Below are positions 36,577 to 46,585 of a DNA stretch of 64,000 nucleotides, piece by piece (position 1 is the stretch's first letter; each line of letters starts with the position of its first letter). Under the pieces are notes generated by a model. The model was not told the origin of the DNA, did not search any database, and worked only from the letters and a program-made list of their open reading frames with translations. The stretch is from Pseudoalteromonas rubra (GTDB taxonomy: Bacteria > Pseudomonadota > Gammaproteobacteria > Enterobacterales > Alteromonadaceae). The translations under genes and the position numbers were made by a program. The stretch lies in assembly GCF_000238295.3 (NCBI RefSeq), contig NZ_AHCD03000044.1, forward strand, positions 1 to 64,000, read 5' to 3'.

Positions 36577-36654
36577 AGTGATCCAGAAAAAGGGTCAGCG
36601 CTAGCTGACCCCGAATGAGGTGTTATCCGCCAGGCCAGATGAAAGTCTGGCCTG
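36577..36654 (-). terminator. Tandem hairpins just upstream of the barrel gene
   Basis: First hairpin CAGGCCAGA / TCTGGCCTG (36631-36654). Second, GGGTCAGC / GCTGACCC (36592-36611), runs into TTTTT on the minus strand, then the RBS region and ATG 36576 follow within 16 nt. It could be an attenuator or the lipoprotein terminator. Confidence 0.6.
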
Positions 36655-36667
36655 CTTTACACGGATA

Positions 36668-39600
36668 TTAGAGTGTTTCGATTTGCTCATTGGCGTAAAC
36701 GATGAATAAACCCGCATCTCGCTTCACGATTCTTGCGGCCTGCTCTTCACCTACCATAATGGTGCCCAGCGTTTGCTCCCCTTCACTGTCATCGGAGTGT
36801 GTCTCGGCCATCTGCAAAGTAACACCTTCGGCATTATTGGCTGAGAGTTGCTCTGTTTCTGTGTTGTAGAAGACCGTGAAACTGCGCTTTAGCTCCGAAC
36901 CTGGTACCTGGTAGTCGACCTCCAGCTCCAGTTCGCCCGCTTTAAAGTCGGTACGCTGGCCTACCAGAGACAAGTCAACATGGTACTCACCCAGCTTAAC
37001 ATTGACATTCATGGCTGCACTGATGTCCAGGTAGTTAGTGTCGGTCTCGATTTGATAGGTGTCATTGGGCTTTCCGATAGAGCGGGTAGCATCATATCCT
37101 TCGCCGTTCCAGGTCTGATAATAAACCACGTTGACCTGACCATATCCCGGATAATTGAGCGTATGTTCTTGATATATTTTCTTTTCAAATTCATATTGCG
37201 CATATCCCTGAGCACCTAATGCCAGCTCGGTACCTGTGATATCCTGTACCGCATGCATATAGTTGACATAGTTCACAGTCCGCAAAGTATGCTGGGTTGG
37301 GTCTATGTAGCTTCCACTTTCGTCTATCGGCAGGCCTTGTTCATTCAGAGTATGTGGCTGAGTAAAATAAGCCGTGTAGCCTTCTCCTGATGCGTCAGGT
37401 TGCAGGTATGCAGCAACACTGCTGTCAATGTCATTGAATTGATCAAAGTAGCGCGTACTGATAATCAAGTCATTTTTATCAGTTTGTTGCGTCATAGCTT
37501 TGACAAATACCGACATAGTTTCAATCGGGGTTCCCTGGTGTGTCACGCTATAGTGATAATCAGCCGCAGTGTCATTGTCACTGGACGAAGTCCATGATTG
37601 CTCCAGATCGCCGAGCGTAGATGTAATAGCATTGCCGTCAGAGCGAGTGTCAACTTCTATCGTGTGGGGGATCTCAGGATACAGATAACGTGCCGACAGC
37701 GGGTAATTTTGACCTGCCTGGTACACCTGTTGCTGTAACTGAAAATCGACATATATGTCATCAAGCTTCGTGATGTAAACGGAACCCGAGTGCTCGGGGG
37801 TTAACAAAGTTTGAATATTCTCAATGCGCGTATAGTCTATCGGAAAGCGTCTTAGTTTTTTGAGGGCCACTTCATCGCTTGACGAGAACCAGGCACGCCA
37901 ATCCAGCTCGTCCACAGCTATCCGTTCGCCAGACTCGAAAGTAACCACTCCATTGGCATAGCCTGTTAGGCTACTTGCTTGGTAGCGGAAATACTGAAGC
38001 TCAAACCGACCAAAGCCATCTGGCACGATGCGTTCTAGTCGTTTAGTTGTGAAGCCGTCTCCATAATCACTGGTTAGTTCAACATAGTCTACGCCTTGGT
38101 AGCTGCTGATCTGTCTATTGTGAGTGATGGTGTCCTCGCCATCTTTCACGTATTGGGTGATGACAGTAGCAATGCCCTGCTGATTAACCGGTTGGAATTC
38201 AATGAGTAATGACTCGCCATCTCGACTCGTGATTTTGGCCTTTGAATCAGACTCGATGCTTAATGTACCGGCGTCAGGAATAAGACGGCCAAAGTGTTCA
38301 AATCCGGCAGGGTTAAACTCACTCAGGTTATCCAGTTTTACAGTCAGGCTTGCACCGATCTGGTTGCCCTGGGCTGCGCTGAATGTGCCACTTAGTGATA
38401 GCATGCCAGGCACAAAGATTGTATCGGGACGTATTGAGAAATTATATCTGCCAGATAAACCCTCATACAGTGAAGTCTGTGTTAACTTTTCAATATGTTT
38501 CGCAGTGAGCTCAGCACTGATCATACCCTGAAAGCTAACTGGAACAGTGATCGACTCTGTGGCTTTTTGTGCTATCGTCACATCTAGTGCCAGACTGCCG
38601 TGGCGGCCATCAACTGCCGGGGCATTGCCTTGTTTAAGTTGCTCAACGGTGACCGGCTGATCCAGTACGACTTCAATCTGACTGCCCTGGTTAATAGTCA
38701 ATGCAGCGGCATTATTCTCTACTTTGCCCGATACACTCAGCGTATAGGTTTGATTGTCTTCAGCGACGGTGATTGTGGCGTTCGCTTCCAGTTGCTCCTC
38801 GCCCGCAGATGCGGTGACAGAGAACACTAAACCGGTTTCGTCAATCACAGCCATACCGGTTGCACCAGCCAGTTCCAGGTAGTCGTCCAGTTTAATCGGC
38901 TGATTGTTATTGGGCAGCTGACCGGCACGACGCGCACTGTCGATTAACGCCAGTGCTTCAGAGACGTCCGCGAGTAGTTTGTAAGAGTTTGCCTGATCGC
39001 GCACCATGTCTGTGGCATCGTCGATCAGTGCAACAAACTCATCACCTTGTGTGCGGACTTCTTTACCGTGTGTGTCTGCAACATCAAACAGGTTGGCAAA
39101 TACGCGAATATCCTGCACCATTGCTGCGGCTTTAGCGACGGCATTGTCACCACTTTGCTGCTGTGCCTGTCCTTTAATACGATCAGTATTTTGTGTTTCA
39201 GCACTGAGCATTTCATTGTGTAAGCGAGTCGATAGTTTTTCTAGTTCGCTGAGGTTATCAAGTTTGTCAGCCAGTGCAGGATCGGCCTTGATAAGTGTGA
39301 TGAGCTGTTGGCTTGCAAGCTCTGCACCGGCAAGAATGTCACTGAGGTTGAACTCAAAACTGGCATCGTCATCATGTGCTGAGTTGGATAAAAATGCGCC
39401 GTCTGTGGCTTGAATATCGGTAATAGCTTCGGCCAGGCGTGTGCTCAAAGCGTTGTTCTCGTCACCCAGGTCCGCGAACAGGGCATGCGCAATCCCTGCG
39501 TTGATCAGAGCATAGCGCAGGTCATCACTGTTGTTATCATCAACCAGCGAAGCACTGTCTTCTATCATTGCTGGTTTCATCTGATGCAATGCACCTACCA

Positions 39601-40180
39601 GGCCAAATAAATCGGCAATTTCAGAGTATGCAGTGGCAATTGAATCAGGGGTAACTTCGCCACGCTGCTGAGCAATTGCAGCGGCAAAATGTGTCAACGG
39701 GGTGATATTTGCAGTGCTTGGCTGCTCAGTGACGTTAACAAATGTACTCAGTACCAGATCCGGAGCGATCTGAGTCAGGTTAACGCGTTCGCCGAATGCA
39801 ATCGTATCAGTATCATTTTGTCCACACCCCGCTGGTGCATCACAAATCATATAGGTTGGATTTTGTGCATCCTGGCTGACACTGATCTGTGCTTTAACTA
39901 TGCCTTGTGCATTATTTACGGTGGCGTTAAACAGGCCGTTCTCATCTGTAATAACGGCAGTTTGGCTATCGAGCTGGACAGGTTGACCGTTTTCGTATTT
40001 AAAGAAAGTAACCGGTGCGTTTATCAAAGTGCCTTTTGCTGCTACACCCTTGATTTCATTAGACGTAACCTGTGATTCGGGTTCTTTTTTTGTATTGGTC
40101 TGACTGTCATTGCTATCAGAGCCACAGCCGCTGAGAACGGATAAAACGCCTAATGCGAGCAGAGTTTTTTTAAATTCCAT
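36668..40180 (-). CDS. Large surface or periplasmic lipoprotein
   Basis: 1170 residues. The signal MEFKKTLLALGVLSVLSGC has lipobox Cys 19, followed by an acidic, Ser/Asn-rich linker. Residues about 43-110 look like a carboxypeptidase-regulatory beta domain (GVAAKGTLINAPVTFFKYENG...TDENGLFNATVNN). A helical middle (about 150-460) and a long beta-rich C-terminal region of repeated strands follow. I recognise no enzyme motif. It is probably a structural or adhesion-type protein working with the barrel encoded just downstream. The GGAAAC RBS supports ATG 40180. Confidence 0.75.
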   Translation of the reverse strand: MEFKKTLLALGVLSVLSGCGSDSNDSQTNTKKEPESQVTSNEIKGVAAKGTLINAPVTFFKYENGQPVQLDSQTAVITDENGLFNATVNNAQGIVKAQISVSQDAQNPTYMICDAPAGCGQNDTDTIAFGERVNLTQIAPDLVLSTFVNVTEQPSTANITPLTHFAAAIAQQRGEVTPDSIATAYSEIADLFGLVGALHQMKPAMIEDSASLVDDNNSDDLRYALINAGIAHALFADLGDENNALSTRLAEAITDIQATDGAFLSNSAHDDDASFEFNLSDILAGAELASQQLITLIKADPALADKLDNLSELEKLSTRLHNEMLSAETQNTDRIKGQAQQQSGDNAVAKAAAMVQDIRVFANLFDVADTHGKEVRTQGDEFVALIDDATDMVRDQANSYKLLADVSEALALIDSARRAGQLPNNNQPIKLDDYLELAGATGMAVIDETGLVFSVTASAGEEQLEANATITVAEDNQTYTLSVSGKVENNAAALTINQGSQIEVVLDQPVTVEQLKQGNAPAVDGRHGSLALDVTIAQKATESITVPVSFQGMISAELTAKHIEKLTQTSLYEGLSGRYNFSIRPDTIFVPGMLSLSGTFSAAQGNQIGASLTVKLDNLSEFNPAGFEHFGRLIPDAGTLSIESDSKAKITSRDGESLLIEFQPVNQQGIATVITQYVKDGEDTITHNRQISSYQGVDYVELTSDYGDGFTTKRLERIVPDGFGRFELQYFRYQASSLTGYANGVVTFESGERIAVDELDWRAWFSSSDEVALKKLRRFPIDYTRIENIQTLLTPEHSGSVYITKLDDIYVDFQLQQQVYQAGQNYPLSARYLYPEIPHTIEVDTRSDGNAITSTLGDLEQSWTSSSDNDTAADYHYSVTHQGTPIETMSVFVKAMTQQTDKNDLIISTRYFDQFNDIDSSVAAYLQPDASGEGYTAYFTQPHTLNEQGLPIDESGSYIDPTQHTLRTVNYVNYMHAVQDITGTELALGAQGYAQYEFEKKIYQEHTLNYPGYGQVNVVYYQTWNGEGYDATRSIGKPNDTYQIETDTNYLDISAAMNVNVKLGEYHVDLSLVGQRTDFKAGELELEVDYQVPGSELKRSFTVFYNTETEQLSANNAEGVTLQMAETHSDDSEGEQTLGTIMVGEEQAARIVKRDAGLFIVYANEQIETL

Positions 40181-40487
40181 ATTGAGTTTCCACTATTTTG
40201 AGGTCGTAGCGTACTGCACAGGTCTGGCCCATGGTTGTGTTGGGAGAAGGGATAAAAATGTTATGGGTTAGCTTGGAACGCCATATCCTTGATATGAACC
40301 TACTTCATCCTGATGCAGTATTTGCTATGTTGTTTTGATTGTTGCGGTTGGTATTGTAATCGGATGAGCTGATTTATCAATAATCATTATGACTGTTTGA
40401 TTAATTTATTGATTCTTATAATTTTAATTTTTTGTTTATTTCATGAATGGAGTTTTAATTCTAACCTTTGTTGTCTTTTTTTGAGCT
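40181..40487. other. Intergenic, promoter region of the large lipoprotein gene
   Basis: 307 bp, very AT-rich between 40370 and 40460. It contains the upstream region of the lipoprotein gene and the end of the DUF6702-like gene. No ORF, repeat or RNA was recognised. Confidence 0.4.
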
Positions 40488-40982
40488 TTAATCTGTAAAC
40501 TTCACCCACAGCCAGCTATCGTCGCCGTTAAAATGCAGCGTCTGAACGGTTTGCTGAGTTTTAAAGTTGACCATATTGACCTGGGTTGGCCAGATATCTC
40601 TGAGTGCATCATGACGCATCTGTAAGCGGTTAAAGGCAGCTGGCATGGGGGCGCGCTGGATAACCCAGAAAAACTGCCCATCAATACTGCCACTATGTAA
40701 CGTCAATGGAATGGCTTGGCCGGTTTCACCCTTTAGCTCCACTGCGTTATGCACATATTCGGCAAAGCGGGCTCTGTCTGACTCGTTTTGAAACAGGTCG
40801 GTGTCTTCGCCAAACAAGTCTTCCACCGCATGCTCGGTGTCGTGCAAATAAAATCGGTGCATTAATTCAATCTGCTCGTTACTTGGGTCAACCAGTACCG
40901 TTGTCATTGCAGCCTTGATTTGGTGTGCCGTTGCTGTGTTTACCCACATTAATGCCAGTGCGGCAATCAGCCGATCCCTCAT
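40488..40982 (-). CDS. DUF6702-like periplasmic protein
   Basis: 164 residues with a signal peptide (MRDRLIAALALMWVNTATAHQ). The mature part fits the DUF6702 pattern: early His, KAAMTTVLVDPSNEQIELMHRFYLHDTEHAVEDLFG, then a beta sandwich ending in WLWVKF. Such proteins are periplasmic and of unknown function. AAGGGG precedes ATG 40982. The gene is monocistronic, with gene-free stretches on both sides. Confidence 0.7.
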   Translation of the reverse strand: MRDRLIAALALMWVNTATAHQIKAAMTTVLVDPSNEQIELMHRFYLHDTEHAVEDLFGEDTDLFQNESDRARFAEYVHNAVELKGETGQAIPLTLHSGSIDGQFFWVIQRAPMPAAFNRLQMRHDALRDIWPTQVNMVNFKTQQTVQTLHFNGDDSWLWVKFTD

Positions 40983-41418
40983 GTCGTACCCCTTGGTTGT
41001 GTTCGGGTCTTATCATACCGCGAATTGAGCACAATTATTGTTATTTTACTGCTGAGCTTGTTATCTGGATTAAAACAATCGGTGTGCAGTGAGTACGTTC
41101 TGTTTTTGAGTGATTTGCATATATGGTCATTTTGCCTCATTCGTCTATATTGTCACGAAACGTAACTAACCCACGTGTTTTGGGCGTGATAAAATGAGTA
41201 TAGTGATGATGTCAAAATTACAATAAATTTCCGTGCCAAGTTCCCATTTTGCAAATTTATTGTCTCTATTTTACAAATAAATTAAAAAAGCCAAATTCAA
41301 TGGTTGAAATCGGAACTAAATTCCCAGTAAAATCGCGGACTTTTCAATCGGCGAGTAAAACTGGCGTTGGTTTTGCTCTGTACAAAGTACCCGTTTAGCA
41401 AAAAATGTGGTGAGCAGT
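40983..41418. other. Intergenic stretch with a 10-bp inverted repeat
   Basis: 436 bp without a supportable gene. CAATAAATTT (41221-41230) and AAATTTATTG (41253-41262) form a perfect inverted repeat with a 22-bp spacer; otherwise the region is plain AT-rich sequence. An operator or small hairpin is possible. Confidence 0.4.
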
Positions 41419-41649
41419 ATGGATTTCTACATACTAAAAAAACAAGAGAAGCTCGTTGCCATACCGGCGGACGAACAGAACTGCAAAGAGTATCTGGATA
41501 ACGGCTACTTTTATGTTGATAAAGTGGCTGCGTGTAACGAGAAATCGGCACTGAAACGCCTGAATGGCAGACAGAACCGTTATCTTCGTGCGTTGTGGTT
41601 GCTTGTGATCCCCGTGATGATTTTCGCCTGGCGTCAACTCAGCCATTAA
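41419..41649 (+). CDS. Small membrane protein
   Basis: Predicted 76 residues. A soluble N-terminal part (MDFYILKKQEKLVAIPADEQNCKEY split here for length) leads into a C-terminal membrane helix (RALWLLVIPVMIFAW). ATG 41419 follows GGTGAG. It ends 53 bp before sbcD and could share its transcript. No known family. Confidence 0.62.
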   Translation: MDFYILKKQEKLVAIPADEQNCKEYLDNGYFYVDKVAACNEKSALKRLNGRQNRYLRALWLLVIPVMIFAWRQLSH

Positions 41650-41702
41650 CCTATTCAGCTAAGCAGTGTATATTAACCGGCATTAAGGTTAAGGAACGCT
41701 GC

Positions 41703-42923
41703 ATGAAGGTTTTACACACATCCGACTGGCATCTGGGTCAACAGTTTTACGAGCACAGCCGTCATGCTGAACATCAGCATTTTCTGGACTGGCTGTGCGA
41801 CACACTCACATCTCATCAAATTAATGTACTGATAGTCAGTGGCGACATTTATCACAGTGCTACGCCTTCGGCGATGGCTGAGCAGCAGCTGTATGCCTTT
41901 ATCAGGCGCGCAAAAGCCGATAATCCAGACTTACACATTGTTATCACCGCAGGCAATCATGATTCCGCCAATCGAATAGAGACGGCTAAACCACTGCTGA
42001 GTCAATTCGACACCCATGTTGTCGGCCGGTTTGATAAGCACAATCCCCAGGATGTGGTAAAAACCCTCAATACTGACCTTGGCACTTTGCAGGTTGTGGC
42101 CATGCCGTTTTTACGCAGCGCCGATCTGGATACTCAAGCCGATGATCCTTTGGCCTATCAACGTGGCGTTGAACGCGCATACCAGGCGGCTTACCAGGGG
42201 TTAGATGCACAACTTCCGGTGCTGGCTATGGGCCATTTACATGCCAAAGGTGGCAGTATTTCCGGCGATTCAGAGCGTAATATTACCATTGGCGGGTTTG
42301 ATGCCATTACTGCGGATGTGTTTGGGGAACGTCCCGATTATGTTGCACTTGGACATTTACATAAAGCGCAAAAAGTCGCTGGCAGCGAGGCTATTCGCTA
42401 TTGCGGTACACCCCTGCCGATGTCGTTTTCTGAGCGTAATTATCGTCATCAGGTACTGTTGGTGGAGTTTTCTGATAACAAGCTTAGCAGTGTAAAGCCC
42501 CTTGACGTGCCGCGTCTTAAACCGGTGATTTTACTGCCCGAGCGCGGTGGGGCGACTTTGGATGAGCTCATTGTTTTGCTCAACGAACTCGACTTATCAC
42601 AATACCAGAGCCAGGGCGCAGCAACGCCCTACCTGAGGCTGCGGCTCAATGCCAGTGACACCGATAGTCAGTTCCGCACTAAGATTGAACAGGCACTGGC
42701 GGATAAACAAGTGCACTTCTGTGGCATTGAGCGTGTGAGCAATACGCAACAGAGCGCAGACATGCCGCATTTTGAAGACCTTGGGCAGGTTGAGAAACTG
42801 GAACCCGTGAGTTTATTAGAGCTGGCGTATCGGGCACAGATAGACAGTGAACAAGCCGTGCCGCAAGCTTTGCAAGATTGCCTGATGCAGGTACTGGCCA
42901 GTGTACAGGAGCAGGAAGCATGA
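41703..42923 (+). CDS. sbcD: Exonuclease subunit SbcD
   Basis: Nuclease subunit of the SbcCD (Mre11-Rad50-like) complex, which opens DNA hairpins and processes double-strand ends. Mn-binding motifs are clear: D8 and H10 in HTSDWHLGQ, VSGDIYH near 51, TAGNHDSANR near 85, and GHLH motifs near 178 and 218. Its 406 residues match the family. AAGGAA precedes ATG 41703. Its TGA overlaps the sbcC start (ATGA), so the subunits are made together. The function is notable in a window with many palindromic repeats. Confidence 0.95.
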   Translation: MKVLHTSDWHLGQQFYEHSRHAEHQHFLDWLCDTLTSHQINVLIVSGDIYHSATPSAMAEQQLYAFIRRAKADNPDLHIVITAGNHDSANRIETAKPLLSQFDTHVVGRFDKHNPQDVVKTLNTDLGTLQVVAMPFLRSADLDTQADDPLAYQRGVERAYQAAYQGLDAQLPVLAMGHLHAKGGSISGDSERNITIGGFDAITADVFGERPDYVALGHLHKAQKVAGSEAIRYCGTPLPMSFSERNYRHQVLLVEFSDNKLSSVKPLDVPRLKPVILLPERGGATLDELIVLLNELDLSQYQSQGAATPYLRLRLNASDTDSQFRTKIEQALADKQVHFCGIERVSNTQQSADMPHFEDLGQVEKLEPVSLLELAYRAQIDSEQAVPQALQDCLMQVLASVQEQEA

Positions 42924-45900
42924 AACTACTAGGGATCCAGGTGCAAAACCTGGCGTCACTGGCGGATGCCGACATTGATTTTACCCAGCCACCGTTAAAA
43001 GACACCGGCCTGTTTGCTATCACCGGCGATACTGGCGCGGGTAAAAGCACCTTGCTGGATGCAATATGTCTGGCATTGTACGGTAAAACCGCCCGACTCA
43101 AGGCTGATGCAAAAAACAAAGTGATGCTCAACGGCGATGAGCTGAAACTCAATGATCCCCGAAACCTGCTGCGCCGTGGCTGTGTCAGCGCCCGCGCCGA
43201 AGTAACGTTTTGTGGTCAGGATGGCGATCAATACCGTGCCAGCTGGCGTGTCGGTCGCGCCCGGAATAAGTTGGATGGCCGTATTAAAGAAGCTGAGCAT
43301 CAGGTGGTGCGCCTTGCTGATGATACGGTACTGGCTACCAAAACCACCGAGGCCAAACAGTTGCTGGAACAGTTATTGGGCCTGAACTTTGAACAGTTTT
43401 CTCGTGCGGTGCTTCTCGCACAACATGAATTTGCTGCATTTTTGAAAGCCAACAGTGATGAGCGGGCGCAATTGCTCGAAACGCTTACCGGCACGGCTAA
43501 GTTCAGCGTAATAGGTAAAGCCATATTTGAACATCACAAAGCAAAGCAAGATACGCTGGAACAGCGTAAGCAATCACTAAACCATGTCACTTTACTCAGC
43601 GATGAAGCACTGGCCGAAAATCAGCAAAACGCAGCGGATTTGACGGCTGCCATTGCCACGGCTCGTGATGAAGAAAAGCATCTGGAGCAAGGCATTCAAT
43701 GGTATCAGGCTTGTGACAAGCTGGCCGAGCAATGTCATCAGGCTGAGCAGGAACAGGCCGATTGCCAGCAGCGACTGACTATGCAAGCCCATGACTTTGA
43801 TAAAGCGAGGCGCGCCAAAGCTGTCGAGGTGATCGCAGATAACCGGGCTCAGGCTCGGGATATGACTGCCCAGCTTAAGCAACTAGAGCTTGATATCAGC
43901 CAGTTGCAACAGCAGGATTACGCGCCGCAGATCCGCATTGCGCAAGATCAACTACAAGCCGCTCAGACACGACTCAGTGAGGCAAAAAGCCAGTTGCAGA
44001 TCAGTACCCCTGCCCTGCAATCATTACGTGAGCTGGACCAGCAGCGCGAAGCCAACAAACAGCTGCTGGCACAAAACAGTGCAGAACATAACGAGCAGCG
44101 TGAGCAGCATGAAGCATTGCAACAGCGCAGTGAAACGCTGGGGGCTCAGTTACAAAAGGATGCTCAGCAGGTTGCCCGATTGCAGCAAGACTGCCAGACA
44201 GATCCGGATCTGACGCGTGTGAGTGAGCAGTGGTCACAGATCAGCGGTGCATTAAAACACTGGCAGGCATGTCAGGCACAGCTTGGTAAACTGGCGGATG
44301 AGCAACAACACACACAAGCCTGTGCAGACAAAGACACACAAACGCAACAGGCGCTGCAACCCAGACTGACAGAATTACATCAACAATTAGCCGATATTCA
44401 GCAAAACCTGAGCACGACTCAGTCGCAGTTGAGTGAGCTGGATTATGAGACATTACAATTTCAGCGTACTCAGTTAATTCAGGCGCAGCAAAACCAGTCA
44501 CAGCTTGCCCAGCTGCAACAGGAGCAGGGTGAGCACCGGCTTCACATTGATCGTCTGCGGCATCAACATCACAGCCTGCAACAGCAACTTAAAGACACTG
44601 AGCAGCAAGATGAACTGACCAGACAGCGGGTGTTGCTGACTCAGGAAAATTTGCAGCAAGTCCGCTTTCGGGCCAGTGACAGTGTTAGTAAACTGAGAAC
44701 GCAGCTGGTTGCGGGCCAGGAGTGCATGGTGTGTGGCTCGACGGAGCACCCTTATGGTGTAGATCACATCGACAGTCACTGGCAAACCCTGATTGCTGAT
44801 TTTGAATCGCAATATCAGGCTGCTGAACAAGCCCGCGCGCAGACGCAGCAACGTTACCATGACCTGGTTGGTCAGGCTGAGCAATGCAATGGTCAGTTAC
44901 AGGCGGCACTGCAACATGAAGCACAACTCAATAGCAAGCTTGCGCAAATTGCCGAATTACTGGCGCAGTTGCCTGTTGAGTTGCGCGATACCGCGGACCC
45001 TCAGGCGTTGCTGGCTCAGTTGGATCACAAGCTACAAACCTACAGCCAGCTGAGTAAAACACAGCAACAGCTTTGGCAGCAACAGCAGACAGCTCAGCGC
45101 GACATACAGCAACTGGAACAACAAAACCAACAGTTACAAAGTCAGCTCGAACGTGCCTTACAGGCAATGGCTTATGCCCAAACCAGGCAAACAGAGCTTG
45201 CGACAGAGCAGCAAGAAACCCTGTCGCAGATCCGGCAGATATATTCAACCTCTGCATGGTGGCAGGTGTTTGAGCAATCACCGGATCAAGCTATCACTCA
45301 ATTGGGCGAGCAAGTGCATGTCAGGCAGCAGCAACTGCAACAGCTCAGTGAATTACAGCAAAAGATTGATGAAGGTGAACAGCAGGCTAAACTGCTACGC
45401 CAGCAAAGTCAGGATAAACAGGCACAGCTTAATAAAACGGCGCAAGCCCGCCACGCTCTGGCTGAAAAAGGGGACGTACTGACCCGTGAACGAACAGCGA
45501 TCCAGCCACTTGAGATCAGTGCAGACAACTGGCATCAGTCTTTACTGGATGAACAACAGCAAGCTGAGAGTTTGCTGGCTCAGGCAACACAACGAGTTTC
45601 AGATCTGCGTCAGGCGCAGGAATCACAGACACTGACGCTGGCACACAAGCAGCAATCACAGCAGCAGCTGCAAGCGTCGCTGGCAAAAGTTCAAACCCGT
45701 TACCAGAGTTGGCTGGCAGAGTTACAAACTCAGTTCAACACCATCACAGAAGCGGGTGTTGAGGCGCTGTTACAGTGGGATAAGTCACAGTGGCAAGCTT
45801 TGCTGGCCGAATATGAGGCTGTGAACAAAGCATTACACAGTGCACAGAATAAACACGCTCATCTGCAAGAAGAACTCGCATCTTTGCGTGCTAAGCCTGT

Positions 45901-46576
45901 GACCGAGCAAGCCCAGGAACACCTTACTGAGCGACTGGTTCAGTTGCAACAAGCACGCGATGCCAATCAGGCGCAGTTGATCAGTGTAAATGCAGTACTG
46001 AAACAGCATGAAGATAACCAGGCTTATCTGGCCGAGCAATATGAGGCACTTCAGGCACAGCAGGCCGAATACGAGCACTGGCACCTGTTAAATCGCTTGT
46101 TGGGTGACGCCACGGGCAAAACCATGCGTAATCTGGCTCAAGCACAGACGCTCAGGATCTTGTTGCAATATGCCAATCATCACCTTGGCAGTCTGAGTCA
46201 TCGTTATCGCCTGACCGTCATCGGTCAGTCGCTGGAGATCGCCATTATTGACCGTGATATGGCCGATGAACAGCGCAGTGTAAATACTTTGTCTGGCGGT
46301 GAGTCCTTTCTGGTTTCTCTGGCGCTGGCATTGGGTCTGGCGTCTCTGTCTTCAAACCAGGTGCAGATTAATTCGTTGTTTATCGACGAAGGGTTCGGCA
46401 CTTTGGATCCACAAACGCTCAGCGTGGCGCTGGACGCGCTCGATGCATTGCAGTCACAAGGGCGCAAAGTGGGCGTGATCTCTCATGTGGCCGAAATGAC
46501 GGAGCGGGTAGGCACGCAAATTAAAGTACAGAAACAGGCTGGCGGCTTTTCGTCGGTTACCATCAGCGAACGATAA
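42920..46576 (+). CDS. sbcC: Exonuclease subunit SbcC
   Basis: ATPase subunit of SbcCD, 1218 residues. Walker A GDTGAGKST is at 36-44. Long Gln-rich coiled coils run from about 180 to 1060, interrupted by the zinc hook CMVCGS with Cys 602 and 605. The C-terminal half of the ATPase carries the signature NTLSGGESF and Walker B SLFIDEGFGTLD. The coiled-coil regions are unusually rich in glutamine. The start overlaps the sbcD stop by 4 bp. A methyltransferase gene follows 9 bp later. Confidence 0.95.
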   Translation: MKLLGIQVQNLASLADADIDFTQPPLKDTGLFAITGDTGAGKSTLLDAICLALYGKTARLKADAKNKVMLNGDELKLNDPRNLLRRGCVSARAEVTFCGQDGDQYRASWRVGRARNKLDGRIKEAEHQVVRLADDTVLATKTTEAKQLLEQLLGLNFEQFSRAVLLAQHEFAAFLKANSDERAQLLETLTGTAKFSVIGKAIFEHHKAKQDTLEQRKQSLNHVTLLSDEALAENQQNAADLTAAIATARDEEKHLEQGIQWYQACDKLAEQCHQAEQEQADCQQRLTMQAHDFDKARRAKAVEVIADNRAQARDMTAQLKQLELDISQLQQQDYAPQIRIAQDQLQAAQTRLSEAKSQLQISTPALQSLRELDQQREANKQLLAQNSAEHNEQREQHEALQQRSETLGAQLQKDAQQVARLQQDCQTDPDLTRVSEQWSQISGALKHWQACQAQLGKLADEQQHTQACADKDTQTQQALQPRLTELHQQLADIQQNLSTTQSQLSELDYETLQFQRTQLIQAQQNQSQLAQLQQEQGEHRLHIDRLRHQHHSLQQQLKDTEQQDELTRQRVLLTQENLQQVRFRASDSVSKLRTQLVAGQECMVCGSTEHPYGVDHIDSHWQTLIADFESQYQAAEQARAQTQQRYHDLVGQAEQCNGQLQAALQHEAQLNSKLAQIAELLAQLPVELRDTADPQALLAQLDHKLQTYSQLSKTQQQLWQQQQTAQRDIQQLEQQNQQLQSQLERALQAMAYAQTRQTELATEQQETLSQIRQIYSTSAWWQVFEQSPDQAITQLGEQVHVRQQQLQQLSELQQKIDEGEQQAKLLRQQSQDKQAQLNKTAQARHALAEKGDVLTRERTAIQPLEISADNWHQSLLDEQQQAESLLAQATQRVSDLRQAQESQTLTLAHKQQSQQQLQASLAKVQTRYQSWLAELQTQFNTITEAGVEALLQWDKSQWQALLAEYEAVNKALHSAQNKHAHLQEELASLRAKPVTEQAQEHLTERLVQLQQARDANQAQLISVNAVLKQHEDNQAYLAEQYEALQAQQAEYEHWHLLNRLLGDATGKTMRNLAQAQTLRILLQYANHHLGSLSHRYRLTVIGQSLEIAIIDRDMADEQRSVNTLSGGESFLVSLALALGLASLSSNQVQINSLFIDEGFGTLDPQTLSVALDALDALQSQGRKVGVISHVAEMTERVGTQIKVQKQAGGFSSVTISER

Positions 46577-46585
46577 GGAGACATC

